Shown here piece by piece: positions 50,724 through 60,151 of a stretch of 64,000 nt of DNA; positions within the stretch are counted from its first letter, which is position 1, and each line of letters opens with the position of its first letter. Source of the stretch: Streptomyces spectabilis (GTDB taxonomy: Bacteria > Actinomycetota > Actinomycetes > Streptomycetales > Streptomycetaceae); the NCBI RefSeq assembly GCF_008704795.1, contig NZ_CP023690.1, positions 7,450,501-7,514,500 on the forward strand, read 5' to 3'. A model generated the notes under the pieces. That model searched no databases and was not told the DNA's origin. It worked only from the letters and a program-made list of their open reading frames with translations. Position numbers and translations under genes: made by a program.

Positions 50724-51908
50724 ATGGCAGAGCAGGCCATCGATCTCAGCTCGTACGAGGACTTCACCACCGACCCCCACCGCGCCTACGCCGAGTTGAG
50801 GACCCGCGGCCCCGTCCACCGCGTCCGCTTCCCACCCCCGGACCACGACGTCGACCACTACTTGGTGGTGGGCTACGAGGAGGCCCGCGCCGCCCTCGCC
50901 GACCCCCGCCTGACCAAGTCGACCGCGGGCCACGCCGACGCCATACCGGACGAGCAGCTGATCGGCCCGCACCTCCTGACGGTGGACCCGCCGCACCACA
51001 CCCGCCTGCGTGGCCTGATCGCCCGCGAGTTCACCGCCCGCCGCGTCCAGGCCCTTCGCCCGCGCGTCCAGCGGATCACGGACGGCCTCCTCGACGAGAT
51101 GCTCGCCAAGGGCAGCCGCGCCGACCTGGTCGAGGCGCTCGCCTTCCCGCTGCCCATGACGGTCATCTGCGAGCTCCTCGGCGTCCCCGACCTGGACCGC
51201 GAGCGCTTCCGCCGCCTGTCGCACGAGGCCGTCTCGCCGACGACGGAGCAGTGGGAGGACACGGTCTTCGTCGAACTCGCCGCCTATCTGGACGACTTGA
51301 TCGAGGCCAAGCGCGCGGCCCCCGGCGACGACCTGCTCAGCGCCCTGATCCGCACCCGCGCGGAGGACGGCGACCGGCTCTCCCACGAGGAGCTGCGCGG
51401 CATGGCGTATCTCCTGCTCATCGCGGGACACGAGACGACGGTCCACCTCATCACCAACACCGTCCACGCCCTGCTCACCCGCCCCGCCCAACTGGCCGCG
51501 CTGCGCGCCGACCCGAGCCTGCTGGACGGCGCGATCGAGGAAGGCCTGCGCCACGAGGGCCCGGTGGAGAACTCCACGTACCGCTTCACCACCGAGCCCA
51601 CCGAGATCGGCGGCGTGCTGATCCCGGCGGGAGCCGTCGTCGTGGTCGGCCTCACCGCGGCCAACCACGACCCGCAGAAGTACGGGGCGCCGGACGACTT
51701 CGACCTGCGCCGCGCCCCCCAGGGCCATGTCGCCTTCGGCCACGGCATCCACTTCTGCCTGGGCGCCCCGCTGGCCCGCGTCGAGGGCCGGATCGCCGTC
51801 GCCTCGCTCCTGGAGCGCTGCCCGGACCTCGCCCTGGACGGCACCGCGGCCGACTGGCGCCCGGGCCTGCTGATGCGGGGGCTTCAGCGCCTCGACGTCC
51901 GCTGGTAG
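50724..51908 (+). CDS. Cytochrome P450 (CYP107-like)
   Basis: 394 residues. I-helix AGHETTVHL (about 233), K-helix EEGLRHEGPV (E-x-x-R), and heme loop FGHGIHFCLGAPLAR with the Cys ligand (about 342). Start DLSSYEDFTTDPHRAYAELR is common in Streptomyces CYP107 members. Oxygenates a small hydrophobic molecule; no ferredoxin or biosynthetic genes are adjacent, so the substrate is unknown. Confidence 0.93.
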   Translation: MAEQAIDLSSYEDFTTDPHRAYAELRTRGPVHRVRFPPPDHDVDHYLVVGYEEARAALADPRLTKSTAGHADAIPDEQLIGPHLLTVDPPHHTRLRGLIAREFTARRVQALRPRVQRITDGLLDEMLAKGSRADLVEALAFPLPMTVICELLGVPDLDRERFRRLSHEAVSPTTEQWEDTVFVELAAYLDDLIEAKRAAPGDDLLSALIRTRAEDGDRLSHEELRGMAYLLLIAGHETTVHLITNTVHALLTRPAQLAALRADPSLLDGAIEEGLRHEGPVENSTYRFTTEPTEIGGVLIPAGAVVVVGLTAANHDPQKYGAPDDFDLRRAPQGHVAFGHGIHFCLGAPLARVEGRIAVASLLERCPDLALDGTAADWRPGLLMRGLQRLDVRW

Positions 51909-51967
51909 CACCAGGACCCGGGCCTGGATCTGACCCTCGTTCAGCAGACCTTCGCCGCCCAGCCGGG

Positions 51968-52002
51968 GCCCCGGCCCGGAGGGGGAAGGGCCGGGCCGGG
52001 GC
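51968..52002. terminator. Bidirectional terminator
   Basis: 12-bp arms GCCCCGGCCCGG (51968-51979) and CCGGGCCGGGGC (51991-52002) with an 11-nt loop, between the convergent P450 and dehydrogenase genes. Confidence 0.75.
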
Positions 52003-52011
52003 GGCCGGGGC

Positions 52012-53025
52012 TCAGGCCCCGGCGATCTCCGCGAGCCGCACCACCCGGCGCTCGGCCCGCGACAGCTCGCACGCCTCGGCGATGCGCAGCGCGTGCAGCG
52101 CCTCCCGGCCGTCGCAGGGGTTGGCCAGCTCACCGCGTACGACGTCGACGAACGCGGCGAGCTCCGCCTCGTACGCCGGGGCGAAGCGCTCCAGGAAGCC
52201 GGGCCACGGCTTGTCGGGCGCGCCGGGGCCGTCCGGCTCGGCGGAGGTGAGCGGGGTGCGGGCGTGCACGCCGACCGCGATCTGGTCGGCCTCGCCCGCC
52301 AGCTCCATGCGGACGTCGTAGCCCGCGCCGTTGCAGCGCGTCGCCGTCGCCGTGGCCAGGGTGCCGTCGTCGAGGGTGAGGACGACGGCCGCCGTGTCGA
52401 CGTCGCCCGCCTCGCGGAACATCGCGGGACCGGCGTCGGACCCCGTCGCGTACACCTCGGTGACCTCGCGCCCCGTCACCCAGCGCAGGATGTCGAAGTC
52501 GTGCACGAGGCAGTCCCGGTAGAGCCCTCCGGACAGCGGCAGATACGCGGCGGGCGGCGGCGCCGGGTCCGAGGTCATCGCCCGTACGGTGTGCAGCCGC
52601 CCGAGCCTCCCCGAGCGCACGGCCGCGCGGGCCGCCGCGTACCCGGCGTCGAAGCGGCGCTGGAAGCCCAGCTGCAGGATCGTTCCGGCGGACTCGACCT
52701 CGGCGAGCGCGGCGAGCGTGCCCGGCAGGTCGAGCGCGATGGGCTTCTCGCAGAAGACCGGGAGCCCGGCCCGCGCGCCCCGGGCGATGAGCGGCGCGTG
52801 CGCGGACGTCGCCGCCGTGATCACCAGCGCGTCCACCCCGGCGGCACCGGGTGCGAACAGCGCGTCCACCGAAGGGGCCGCCGTCGCCCCGAGCCGCGCC
52901 GCGAGGTCGGCCGCCCGCGCGCCGTCCACGTCCGCGACGACGAGCGAGTCCACCTCCGGACGGCGGGCGAGGGCCGCCGCGTGGAAGGTGCCGATACGTC
53001 CCGTTCCGATCAGTCCGATGCGCAT
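52012..53025 (-). CDS. Gfo/Idh/MocA dehydrogenase, inositol-dehydrogenase-like
   Basis: 337 residues from ATG 53025, with GGGAGGGTGG upstream. N-terminal NAD fold RIGLIGTGRIGTFHAAAL, the catalytic Lys in FCEKPIALD (about 95), and the metal/substrate Asp-His in DCLVHDFDILRW (about 170). Closest to myo-inositol 2-dehydrogenase and chiro-inositol dehydrogenases. It is divergent from the GntR regulator that probably controls it and the downstream ABC transporter. Confidence 0.88.
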   Translation of the reverse strand: MRIGLIGTGRIGTFHAAALARRPEVDSLVVADVDGARAADLAARLGATAAPSVDALFAPGAAGVDALVITAATSAHAPLIARGARAGLPVFCEKPIALDLPGTLAALAEVESAGTILQLGFQRRFDAGYAAARAAVRSGRLGRLHTVRAMTSDPAPPPAAYLPLSGGLYRDCLVHDFDILRWVTGREVTEVYATGSDAGPAMFREAGDVDTAAVVLTLDDGTLATATATRCNGAGYDVRMELAGEADQIAVGVHARTPLTSAEPDGPGAPDKPWPGFLERFAPAYEAELAAFVDVVRGELANPCDGREALHALRIAEACELSRAERRVVRLAEIAGA

Positions 53026-53065
53026 GGGCCCACCCTCCCGACGGACCCGCGCTCCTGTCAATGGT

Positions 53066-53077
53066 TTGTCCTGACAA
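53066..53077. promoter_or_regulatory. Putative GntR operator
   Basis: Perfect palindrome TTGTC-CT-GACAA between the divergent dehydrogenase and gntR genes. A 10-of-12 match, ATGTTCTGACAA, is at 53942 upstream of the transporter. Confidence 0.6.
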
Positions 53078-53126
53078 CAGAACTTCCGAACTTCCCGTCA
53101 TCATCTCCCCGGACTACGCTCGCTCC

Positions 53127-53915
53127 GTGACCGAACAAGCAGCAGCCAAAGCCGCGAAACCGGCCGTGGACCCCACCGTGGCCCTGCACCTCGGCGTCGA
53201 CCGCAGCAGTCCCGTCCCGCTGTACTTCCAGCTCTCCCAGCAGCTGGAGGCGGCGATCGAGCGCGGTGCCCTGACGCCCGGAAGTCTGCTCGGCAACGAG
53301 ATCGAGCTGGCCGGGCGGCTCGGCCTCTCGCGGCCCACCGTCCGCCAGGCCATCCAGTCGCTCGTCGACAAGGGCCTGCTCGTGCGCCGCCGCGGCGTCG
53401 GCACCCAGGTCGTGCACAGCCAGGTCAAGCGCCCCCTGGAGCTCAGCAGCCTCTACGACGACCTGGAGGCCGCGGGCCAGCGCCCCGAGACCCGGGTCCT
53501 GCGCAACGTGGTCGAGCCCGCGTCCGCCGAGACCGCGGCCGCCCTCGGCGTGGCCGAGGGCAGCGACGTCCACCTGGTCGAACGGCTGCGGCTCGCGCAC
53601 GGCGAGCCCATGGCCCACCTGCGCAACCACATCCCGGCCGGACTGCTGCCCCTCGACACCGAGCGCCTGGAGGCCACGGGCCTGTACCGGCTGATGCGGG
53701 CCGCGGGCATCACGCTGCACAGCGCCCGGCAGTCCGTGGGCGCCCGCGCCGCGGGGGCGGAGGAGGCCGAGCTGCTCGCCGAGCCGGCGGGCGCGCCGGT
53801 GCTCACCATGCGGCGTACGACCTTCGACGACACGGGCCGCGCGGTCGAGTACGGCTCGCACATCTACCGCGCCTCCCGGTACTCCTTCGAGTTCCAGCTG
53901 CTCGTGCGCCCCTGA
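53127..53915 (+). CDS. GntR-family regulator with UTRA domain
   Basis: 262 residues from GTG 53127; TACGCT (53115-53120) ends 6 nt before it and no ribosome site is present, so leaderless. Winged helix (about 20-90): LYFQLSQQLEAAIERGALTP, AGRLGLSRPTVRQAIQSLVD, GVGTQVV. UTRA effector domain (about 108-255): VHLVERLRLAHGEPMAHLRN, RTTFDDTGRAVEYGSHIYRA. It is placed between the dehydrogenase and the ABC transporter genes and probably controls both in response to a sugar or inositol phosphate. Confidence 0.92.
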   Translation: MTEQAAAKAAKPAVDPTVALHLGVDRSSPVPLYFQLSQQLEAAIERGALTPGSLLGNEIELAGRLGLSRPTVRQAIQSLVDKGLLVRRRGVGTQVVHSQVKRPLELSSLYDDLEAAGQRPETRVLRNVVEPASAETAAALGVAEGSDVHLVERLRLAHGEPMAHLRNHIPAGLLPLDTERLEATGLYRLMRAAGITLHSARQSVGARAAGAEEAELLAEPAGAPVLTMRRTTFDDTGRAVEYGSHIYRASRYSFEFQLLVRP

Positions 53916-53941
53916 CCTGGCCGGGCGCCACAGAAGTAAGA

Positions 53942-53988
53942 ATGTTCTGACAAAGTCATTGACGGTGGGCCGCGCCCCCGGCTACAAC
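53942..53988 (+). promoter_or_regulatory. ABC operon promoter with GntR-type site
   Basis: ATGTTCTGACAA (53942-53953), then TTGACG (53959-53964), 18-nt spacer, TACAAC (53983-53988). The expected start is near 53995, about 50 nt upstream of the first binding protein. Confidence 0.6.
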
Positions 53989-54047
53989 TCCCTCCAGCCG
54001 CACAGGAGCGGCGGCCGGGAGCAAGCCGGGAGAAGGGTGGCACCACC

Positions 54048-55043
54048 ATGCGTACAGCCCGCACGGCAGCAGCCGTCATAGCGGTCGTCGCGCTCGCGGC
54101 AGGCTGCAGCAGCTCCGGCGGCAAGGACGACGAGGGCGCGGGCGACGAGGGCGGCGGCTCCGGCGGCAAGGCCGCGGGCACCCCGCGTCTGAAGATCGCG
54201 ATGATCACGCACTCCGGCGAGGGCGACACGTTCTGGGACATCGTGCAGAACGGCGCCGAGGAGGCGGCGAAGAAGGACAACGTGGAGTTCCTGTACTCCA
54301 ACGACAAGGAGGGCAAGGGACAGGCCGAGCTGGTCCAGACCGCCATCGACAAGAAGGTCGACGGGATCGTCGTGACCCTCGCCAAGCCCCAGGCCATGCG
54401 GGCCGTGCTCGGCAAGGCGAAGCAGGCGGGCATCCCCGTGGTCACGATCAACTCGGGCGGCGAGTTCTCCACCCGGTTCGGCGCGCTCGGCCACATCGGG
54501 CAGGACGAGACCGTGGCGGGCGAGGCCGTCGGCGACGAGCTGGACAGACGCGGCAGGAAGAAGGCCCTGTGTGTGATCCACGAGCAGGGCAACGTCTCCC
54601 TGGAACAGCGCTGCGCCGGGGTGAAGGAGACCTTCGGCGGATCGGTCGAGAACCTGAACGTCGACGGCACCAACCAGCCCGGCGCCCAGTCGTCCATCAG
54701 CGCGAAGCTCCAGGCCACCAAGGGCATCGACGCGGTGGTCACGCTCGGCGCGCCCGTCGCGGCGGTCTCCGTGAAGGCCAAGGAGGACGCGGGCAGCAAG
54801 GCGGAGATCGACACCTTCGACCTGAACGCCGAGGTCGTCCGGCGGCTCGAGGCGGGCGAGGTCGGCTTCGCCGTCGACCAGCAGCCCTACCTCCAGGGCT
54901 ACCTCGCGATCGACGAACTGTGGCTGTACGAAACGAACGCGAACGTCCTGGGCGGCGGCAAACCGGTCCTGACCGGGCCCGCCGTGGTCACCGCGAAGGA
55001 CGTACCGAAGCTGGAGAAGTTCACCGCCCGCGGTACCCGATGA
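54048..55043 (+). CDS. Sugar ABC transporter substrate-binding lipoprotein 1
   Basis: 331 residues. Lipobox ALAAGCSSSG (Cys about 21), then a Peripla_BP_4 (ribose/inositol-type) fold: [89 protein letters not shown]. Captures a pentose, hexose or cyclitol outside the cell. A second, very similar protein follows after 161 nt. Confidence 0.92.
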   Translation: MRTARTAAAVIAVVALAAGCSSSGGKDDEGAGDEGGGSGGKAAGTPRLKIAMITHSGEGDTFWDIVQNGAEEAAKKDNVEFLYSNDKEGKGQAELVQTAIDKKVDGIVVTLAKPQAMRAVLGKAKQAGIPVVTINSGGEFSTRFGALGHIGQDETVAGEAVGDELDRRGRKKALCVIHEQGNVSLEQRCAGVKETFGGSVENLNVDGTNQPGAQSSISAKLQATKGIDAVVTLGAPVAAVSVKAKEDAGSKAEIDTFDLNAEVVRRLEAGEVGFAVDQQPYLQGYLAIDELWLYETNANVLGGGKPVLTGPAVVTAKDVPKLEKFTARGTR

Positions 55044-55204
55044 CCATGCGGGGCCGCGGCGTGACCGATACTTGGGCGGCTGGGTCCGGACACCGGGCCC
55101 AGCGGCACGAGAGGCACGGCAGGGCGCGGCACGCTTCGCACACTGCGAACACGGCAATCTCGACAGGCACTGCAAGCACGGCACAGCAAGAAGGGCACGG
55201 CGAC

Positions 55205-56218
55205 GTGGCAAGGGTTCGGACGGGAGTACGTGCGGTGGGTGCCGTGCTGGTTGCGGTGCTCGGGGCGTCCCTCGTGGGATGCAGCAGCACCGGCGGCAAG
55301 CGCGCCGAGGACGCGCGCAAGGCGGCGCAGGCGTCGGGCAGGGCCGCGGTGGACACGCCGCGCTGGACCTTCGCGATGATCACCCACTCGGGCGACGGCG
55401 ACACCTTCTGGGACATCGTCCAGAACGGTGCCAAGCAGGCCGCCGTCAAGGACAACATCAAGTTCCTGTACTCGCACCACGACGAGGCGCAGCAGCAGGC
55501 CCAGCTCGTGGACGCGGCCATCGACAAGAAGGTCGACGGAATCATCGTCACGCTCGCCAAGCCGGACGCGATGAAGGCCGCCGTGGCCCGCGCCCGCAAG
55601 GCCGGCATCCCGGTGGTGACCGTGAACTCGGGCTCGGAGGAGTCCAAGGAGTTCGGCGCCCTGACCCACATCGGCCAGGACGAGACCATCGCGGGCGAGG
55701 CCGTCGGCGACGAGCTGAACGAGCGGGGCAGGAAGAAGGCCCTGTGCGTCCTGCACGAGCAGGGCAACGTCGGCCACGAGCAGCGCTGCGAGGGCGCCAA
55801 GAAGACCTTCAAGGGCGAGATGAAGAACCTGTACGTCGAGGGCACCAACATGCCCGACGTGCAGTCCTCCATCGAGGCCAGGCTCCAGTCCGACAAGGAC
55901 ATCGACGCGGTGGTCACGCTCGGCGCGCCGTTCGCCGACACGGCCGTGAAGGCCAAGGAGGGCGCGAACAGCAAGGCCGAGATCGACACCTTCGACCTGA
56001 ACGAGAAGGTCGCAGGCGGCCTGAAGTCCGGCAGCCTCGGCTTCGCCGTCGACCAGCAGCCCTACCTCCAGGGCTACGAGGCCGTGGACCTGCTGTGGCT
56101 CTACAAGTACAACGCCGACGTCCTCGGCGGCGGCAAGCCGGTCCTCACCGGCCCGCAGATCGTCACCAAGGACCAGGCGGGCGAGCTCGAGGACTACGCG
56201 AAGCGGGGGACCCGATGA
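55205..56218 (+). CDS. Sugar ABC transporter substrate-binding lipoprotein 2 (tandem paralogue)
   Basis: 337 residues from GTG 55205; a GAAGGG site precedes it. Lipobox [10 protein letters not shown], then the same fold as protein 1, nearly line by line: [76 protein letters not shown]. It overlaps the permease start by 4 nt, so protein 2 is translationally linked to the transporter while protein 1 is not. The 161-nt space before it is rich in GGCACGGCA-like words and lacks a gene. Confidence 0.92.
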   Translation: MARVRTGVRAVGAVLVAVLGASLVGCSSTGGKRAEDARKAAQASGRAAVDTPRWTFAMITHSGDGDTFWDIVQNGAKQAAVKDNIKFLYSHHDEAQQQAQLVDAAIDKKVDGIIVTLAKPDAMKAAVARARKAGIPVVTVNSGSEESKEFGALTHIGQDETIAGEAVGDELNERGRKKALCVLHEQGNVGHEQRCEGAKKTFKGEMKNLYVEGTNMPDVQSSIEARLQSDKDIDAVVTLGAPFADTAVKAKEGANSKAEIDTFDLNEKVAGGLKSGSLGFAVDQQPYLQGYEAVDLLWLYKYNADVLGGGKPVLTGPQIVTKDQAGELEDYAKRGTR

Positions 56219-57273
56219 GCGCGACCGCACCAGCACCGCACAAGCCCGCGCAGGAGGCGGACGAGCGCCTCCTGACGACCTCCCCCCTCAAGAAGCTGCT
56301 CGGCCGCCCCGAGCTGGGCTCGGTCGTCGGGGCCGTGGCGGTCTTCCTGTTCTTCGCGATCGTCGCGGACAGCTTCCTCCAGGCCAACAGCATCGCCACC
56401 GTCCTCTACGCGGCCTCCACGATCGGCATCATGGCGGTCCCGGTGGCGCTGCTGATGATCGGCGGCGAGTTCGACCTGTCGGCGGGCGTCATGGTCACGA
56501 CGTCCGCACTGATCTCGTCGATGTTCAGCTACCAGATGACCGCGAACGTCTGGGTCGGCGTCGGCGTCTCGCTGCTCGCGACCCTCGCCATCGGCGTGTT
56601 CAACGGCGTCATGCTGACCCGCACCGACCCGCCGAGCTTCATCATCACGCTCGGTACGTTCCTGATGCTGACCGGCATGAACCTCGGCTTCACCAAGCTG
56701 ATCAGCGGCACGGTCTCCACCAAGTCGATCTCCGACATGGAGGGCTTCTCCTCCGCCAAGGACGTCTTCGCCTCGACGATCACCGTCGGCGGCGTCGACT
56801 TCAAGATCACGATCGTCTGGTGGCTGGCGATGGTCGCGGTCGCCACCTGGATCCTGCTGCGCACCCGCGCGGGCAACTGGATCTTCGCCGTCGGCGGCGG
56901 CGAGCAGGCCGCCCGCGCGGTCGGCGTCCCCGTCTCCAAGACGAAGATCGGCCTCTACATGGGCGTCGCCTTCGGCGCCTGGGTCTCCGGCCAGCACCTG
57001 CTGTTCAACTACGACGTGGTGCAGTCCGGCGAGGGCGTGGGCAACGAGCTGATCTACATCATCGCGGCCGTCATCGGCGGCTGTCTGATCACCGGCGGCT
57101 ACGGCTCGGCGGTCGGCGCCGCGGTCGGCGCGCTGATCTTCGGCATGACCAGCAAGGGCATCGTGTACGCCGAGTGGAACCCGGACTGGTTCAAGTTCTT
57201 CCTCGGAGCGATGCTGCTCCTGGCGACCCTGCTGAACGCGTGGGTCCGCAAGCGTGCGGAGGCGACGAAATGA
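56215..57273 (+). CDS. Sugar ABC transporter permease (RbsC/BPD_transp_2 type)
   Basis: 352 residues, about 9-10 membrane helices. Typical patterns: [20 protein letters not shown] (about 60-79), [39 protein letters not shown] (the EAA-like cytosolic loop) and [20 protein letters not shown]. Works as dimer with the ATPase encoded next. ATGA overlaps with both neighbours show tight translational coupling. Confidence 0.94.
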   Translation: MSATAPAPHKPAQEADERLLTTSPLKKLLGRPELGSVVGAVAVFLFFAIVADSFLQANSIATVLYAASTIGIMAVPVALLMIGGEFDLSAGVMVTTSALISSMFSYQMTANVWVGVGVSLLATLAIGVFNGVMLTRTDPPSFIITLGTFLMLTGMNLGFTKLISGTVSTKSISDMEGFSSAKDVFASTITVGGVDFKITIVWWLAMVAVATWILLRTRAGNWIFAVGGGEQAARAVGVPVSKTKIGLYMGVAFGAWVSGQHLLFNYDVVQSGEGVGNELIYIIAAVIGGCLITGGYGSAVGAAVGALIFGMTSKGIVYAEWNPDWFKFFLGAMLLLATLLNAWVRKRAEATK

Positions 57274-58103
57274 CGACCGAGGCCGTATCCAAGGACGCCC
57301 CGGCCCCCGCGGACCGTACGCCGCTGGTCGAGCTCGACGACGTCAGCAAGTACTACGGCAACATCCGCGCCCTCGAAGGCGTCTCCCTGGAGGTGCACGC
57401 CGGGGAGATCTCCTGCGTGCTCGGCGACAACGGCGCGGGCAAGTCGACGCTGATCAAGATCATCGCAGGGCTGCACAAGCACGACGCGGGCACCTTCCGC
57501 ATCGAGGGCGAGGAGACCCGGCTCGCCAGCCCGCGCGAGGCCCTGGACCGGGGCATCGCCACCGTCTACCAGGACCTGGCGGTCGTCCCGCTGATGCCGG
57601 TCTGGCGCAACTTCTTCCTCGGCTCGGAGCCGACGAAGGGGGCCGGCCCGTTCAAGCGCCTGGACGTCGACCGGATGCGCCGGACCACGCACGCCGAGCT
57701 GCTGCGCATGGGCATCGACCTGCGCGACGTCGACCAGCCCATCGGCACGCTCTCCGGCGGCGAGCGCCAGTGCGTGGCGATCGCCCGCGCCGTCCACTTC
57801 GGCGCGAAGGTGCTCGTCCTCGACGAGCCCACCGCCGCGCTCGGCGTGAAGCAGTCCGGCGTCGTCCTGAAGTACGTCGCCGCCGCGCGCGACGCGGGCC
57901 TCGGCGTGGTCTTGATCACCCACAACCCGCACCACGCCTACCTCGTCGGCGACCGCTTCGTCCTCCTCAAGCGCGGCCAGATGTCCGGCAGCCACACCCG
58001 CGCCGAGATCACCCTCGACGAACTCACCCGCCAGATGGCGGGCGGCTCCGAGCTGGACGACCTGCGCCATGAGCTGGAACGAGCCCCGGGAAGCGCCCCG
58101 TAA
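57270..58103 (+). CDS. Sugar ABC transporter ATPase, single-domain type
   Basis: 277 residues, one nucleotide-binding domain (FrcA-like) rather than the double RbsA form. Walker [14 protein letters not shown] (about 52), Q-loop [12 protein letters not shown], signature [13 protein letters not shown] (about 160), Walker [12 protein letters not shown]-loop ITHN. The stop codon lies in the four-base loop of hairpin 58093-58110. Confidence 0.95.
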   Translation: MTTEAVSKDAPAPADRTPLVELDDVSKYYGNIRALEGVSLEVHAGEISCVLGDNGAGKSTLIKIIAGLHKHDAGTFRIEGEETRLASPREALDRGIATVYQDLAVVPLMPVWRNFFLGSEPTKGAGPFKRLDVDRMRRTTHAELLRMGIDLRDVDQPIGTLSGGERQCVAIARAVHFGAKVLVLDEPTAALGVKQSGVVLKYVAAARDAGLGVVLITHNPHHAYLVGDRFVLLKRGQMSGSHTRAEITLDELTRQMAGGSELDDLRHELERAPGSAP

Positions 58104-58149
58104 GGGGCGCGGGGAACTGCGCGACCAGCCACAACGAAGCCGCAGACGC
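58093..58149 (+). repeat. Repeat family 2, copy 2
   Basis: Hairpin GCGCCCC-GTAA-GGGGCGC (58093-58110, a GNRA-type loop) followed by GGGGAACTGCGCGACCAGCC and a CCGCAGACG end. The hairpin contains the stop codon of the ABC ATPase gene. Confidence 0.8.
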
Positions 58150-58183
58150 ACCTGCCGAGTACCGAGCAGACGCGTCTGCGGCT
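58138..58183 (+). terminator. Rho-independent terminator of the ABC operon
   Basis: Perfect 12-bp arms AGCCGCAGACGC (58138-58149) and GCGTCTGCGGCT (58172-58183) followed by TTT. The first arm is the end of the family 2 repeat. The remainder of the gap to 58342 is GC-rich without genes. Confidence 0.8.
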
Positions 58184-58342
58184 TTTCGCGCGCCGAGCGC
58201 GCCCACGCGGCGGAGCCGCAAATCGACACACCCCCGCGCCCCTGAGGGCGCTCACCCAGGGCCCGGGCGGGAAGCCCGGGGCGGCCGCGCCCCCGGGTCC
58301 CCGTTGTGCGGCCCCCCGCGAGCGTGAGGCAGAATCGGCGCG

Positions 58343-59500
58343 ATGAGCACCTACCGCGACCTCACGCACCGCGGCTCCGCCCGAGCCACCGTTCTGCGGA
58401 CCGTGGGCACGCGTGAGCGCCGTTCGCACCTGACGGCCCCCCGCGTCCCCACGGTCGGCATCGACATCGGCGGCACGAAGGTGATGGCGGGCGTCGTGGA
58501 CGCCGACGGCAACATCCTGGAGACCCTGCGCACCGAGACGCCGGACAAGTCCAAGAGCCCCAAGGTCGTCGAGGACACCATCGTCGAGCTGGTCCTCGAC
58601 CTCTCCGACCGGCACGACGTGCACGCCGTCGGCATCGGCGCCGCGGGCTGGGTCGACGCGGACCGCAACCGCGTCCTGTTCGCCCCGCACCTGTCGTGGC
58701 GCAACGAACCCCTCCGGGACCGCATCTCCGGCCGACTCGCGGTGCCCGTCATGGTGGACAACGACGCGAACACCGCCGCCTGGGCCGAGTGGCGGTTCGG
58801 CGCGGGCCGCGGCGAGGACCACCTCGTCATGATCACGCTCGGCACCGGCATCGGCGGCGCGATCCTGGAGGACGGCCAGGTCAAGCGCGGCAAGTTCGGG
58901 GTCGCGGGCGAGTTCGGCCATATGCAGGTCGTGCCCGGCGGCCACCGCTGCCCGTGCGGCAACCGCGGCTGCTGGGAGCAGTACAGCTCGGGCAACGCGC
59001 TCGTCCGCGAGGCCCGCGAGCTGGCCGCCGCCGACTCCCCGGTCGCGTACGGGATCATCGAACGCGTCAAGGGCAACGTCCCCGACATCACCGGGCCCCT
59101 CATCACCGAACTGGCCCGCGAGGGCGACGCCATGTGCGTCGAACTGCTCCAGGACATCGGCCAGTGGCTCGGCGTCGGCATCGCCAACCTCGCGGCGGCC
59201 CTCGACCCGTCCTGCTTCGTCATCGGCGGCGGCGTCAGCGCGGCCGACGACCTGCTCATCGGCCCCGCCCGGGACGCCTTCCGCCGCCACCTCACCGGGC
59301 GCGGCTACCGTCCCGAGGCCCGCATCGCCCGCGCCCAGCTCGGCCCCGAGGCCGGCATGGTCGGCGCCGCCGACCTGGCCCGCCTGGTGGCCCGCCGCTT
59401 CCGCCGCGCCAACCGCCGCCGCGTGGAGCGCTACGAGCGGTACGAGCGCTACGCCGAGGCCCGCCGCGCCAACGACCGCACCGCCCAGGGAACCCAGTAG
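58343..59500 (+). CDS. ROK-family sugar kinase (glucokinase-like)
   Basis: 385 residues. An N-terminal 36-residue tail (no helix-turn-helix, so a kinase rather than a ROK repressor) precedes TVGIDIGGTKVMAGVVDADG (phosphate loop), MVDNDANTAAWAEWRFGAGR (catalytic Asp), LGTGIGGAIL, EFGHMQV and the ROK zinc motif CPCGNRGCWE. The tail after 350 is Arg/Glu-rich (RRVERYERYERYAEARRAND). CAGAAT lies 7 nt before the ATG, so possibly leaderless. Phosphorylates a hexose, perhaps that carried by the upstream transporter. Confidence 0.9.
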   Translation: MSTYRDLTHRGSARATVLRTVGTRERRSHLTAPRVPTVGIDIGGTKVMAGVVDADGNILETLRTETPDKSKSPKVVEDTIVELVLDLSDRHDVHAVGIGAAGWVDADRNRVLFAPHLSWRNEPLRDRISGRLAVPVMVDNDANTAAWAEWRFGAGRGEDHLVMITLGTGIGGAILEDGQVKRGKFGVAGEFGHMQVVPGGHRCPCGNRGCWEQYSSGNALVREARELAAADSPVAYGIIERVKGNVPDITGPLITELAREGDAMCVELLQDIGQWLGVGIANLAAALDPSCFVIGGGVSAADDLLIGPARDAFRRHLTGRGYRPEARIARAQLGPEAGMVGAADLARLVARRFRRANRRRVERYERYERYAEARRANDRTAQGTQ

Positions 59501-60100
59501 ATGACCGTCCCCCGCCAGCCCTCGCCCCCGGACCTGCCCGGCGCCCCCGGCCCCGCGGACGGGGCGCCGCGCCCCGAGGACCGCCGCCACATGATCCGCC
59601 GCCGCTGGCTCACCGCGACGATCATCGTGCTGCTCATCGGCGTCCCCGCGGGCTATCTGCTGATCTCCGCCAACCAGTCCCGCGACAGCGGCCGCGACAA
59701 GGAGAAGAAATACTCCGCGACCGGCCTCACCGCGGGCTGGCCCTCCAAGGTCCAGCGCCGCCTGTACGACGTACCGGTGCCGCCGTACTCGGCGGAGGTC
59801 GCCTACTACGAGACGAACAACTGGCGCACCAGCCGCCTGTACGTCCAGTTCCTCACCAGCAACGAGGGCCTGGAGAAGTTCCTCAAGGAGACCGGCACCA
59901 GCGCGAGCAAGCTGAAGAAGGACGACATCACCATCAGCAAGCGCGACCAGAACGTCGTCGGCTGGGAGTTCACGGGCCCCGGCCCCTGGTGGGGCGTGAC
60001 CCACGACCAGGACAACCCGGCGCCCACCCAGGACATCGTGGTGAGCCGCGCCAACCCCAAGCACCCGATGGTCTACGTGGTCTCCGCGACGACGCCCTAG
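59501..60100 (+). CDS. Membrane-anchored protein after ROK kinase, unknown
   Basis: 199 residues. Pro-rich cytosolic N-terminus (about 1-30), one helix (WLTATIIVLLIGVPAGYLLI, about 36-55), then an extracellular domain of 140 residues (LYDVPVPPYSAEVAYYETNN, then RLYVQFLTSNEGLEKFLKET) with WEFTGPGPWWGV near the end. No recognised family. It starts directly after the kinase stop, probably cotranscribed. Confidence 0.75.
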   Translation: MTVPRQPSPPDLPGAPGPADGAPRPEDRRHMIRRRWLTATIIVLLIGVPAGYLLISANQSRDSGRDKEKKYSATGLTAGWPSKVQRRLYDVPVPPYSAEVAYYETNNWRTSRLYVQFLTSNEGLEKFLKETGTSASKLKKDDITISKRDQNVVGWEFTGPGPWWGVTHDQDNPAPTQDIVVSRANPKHPMVYVVSATTP

Positions 60101-60151
60101 GCACGTCCGGCGGACGGGAAGAGGTCATGGCGGGTTCCGCCGCGGCCACCG

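Noticed and set aside
50724..51908. P450 as sign of a secondary-metabolite cluster
   Set aside because: No synthase, carrier protein, ferredoxin or resistance gene nearby; an orphan P450 is common in Streptomyces.
55044..55204. A small gene between the two binding proteins
   Set aside because: The words GGCACGGCA and similar repeat, but no ORF with start and ribosome site; probably a leader or spacer.
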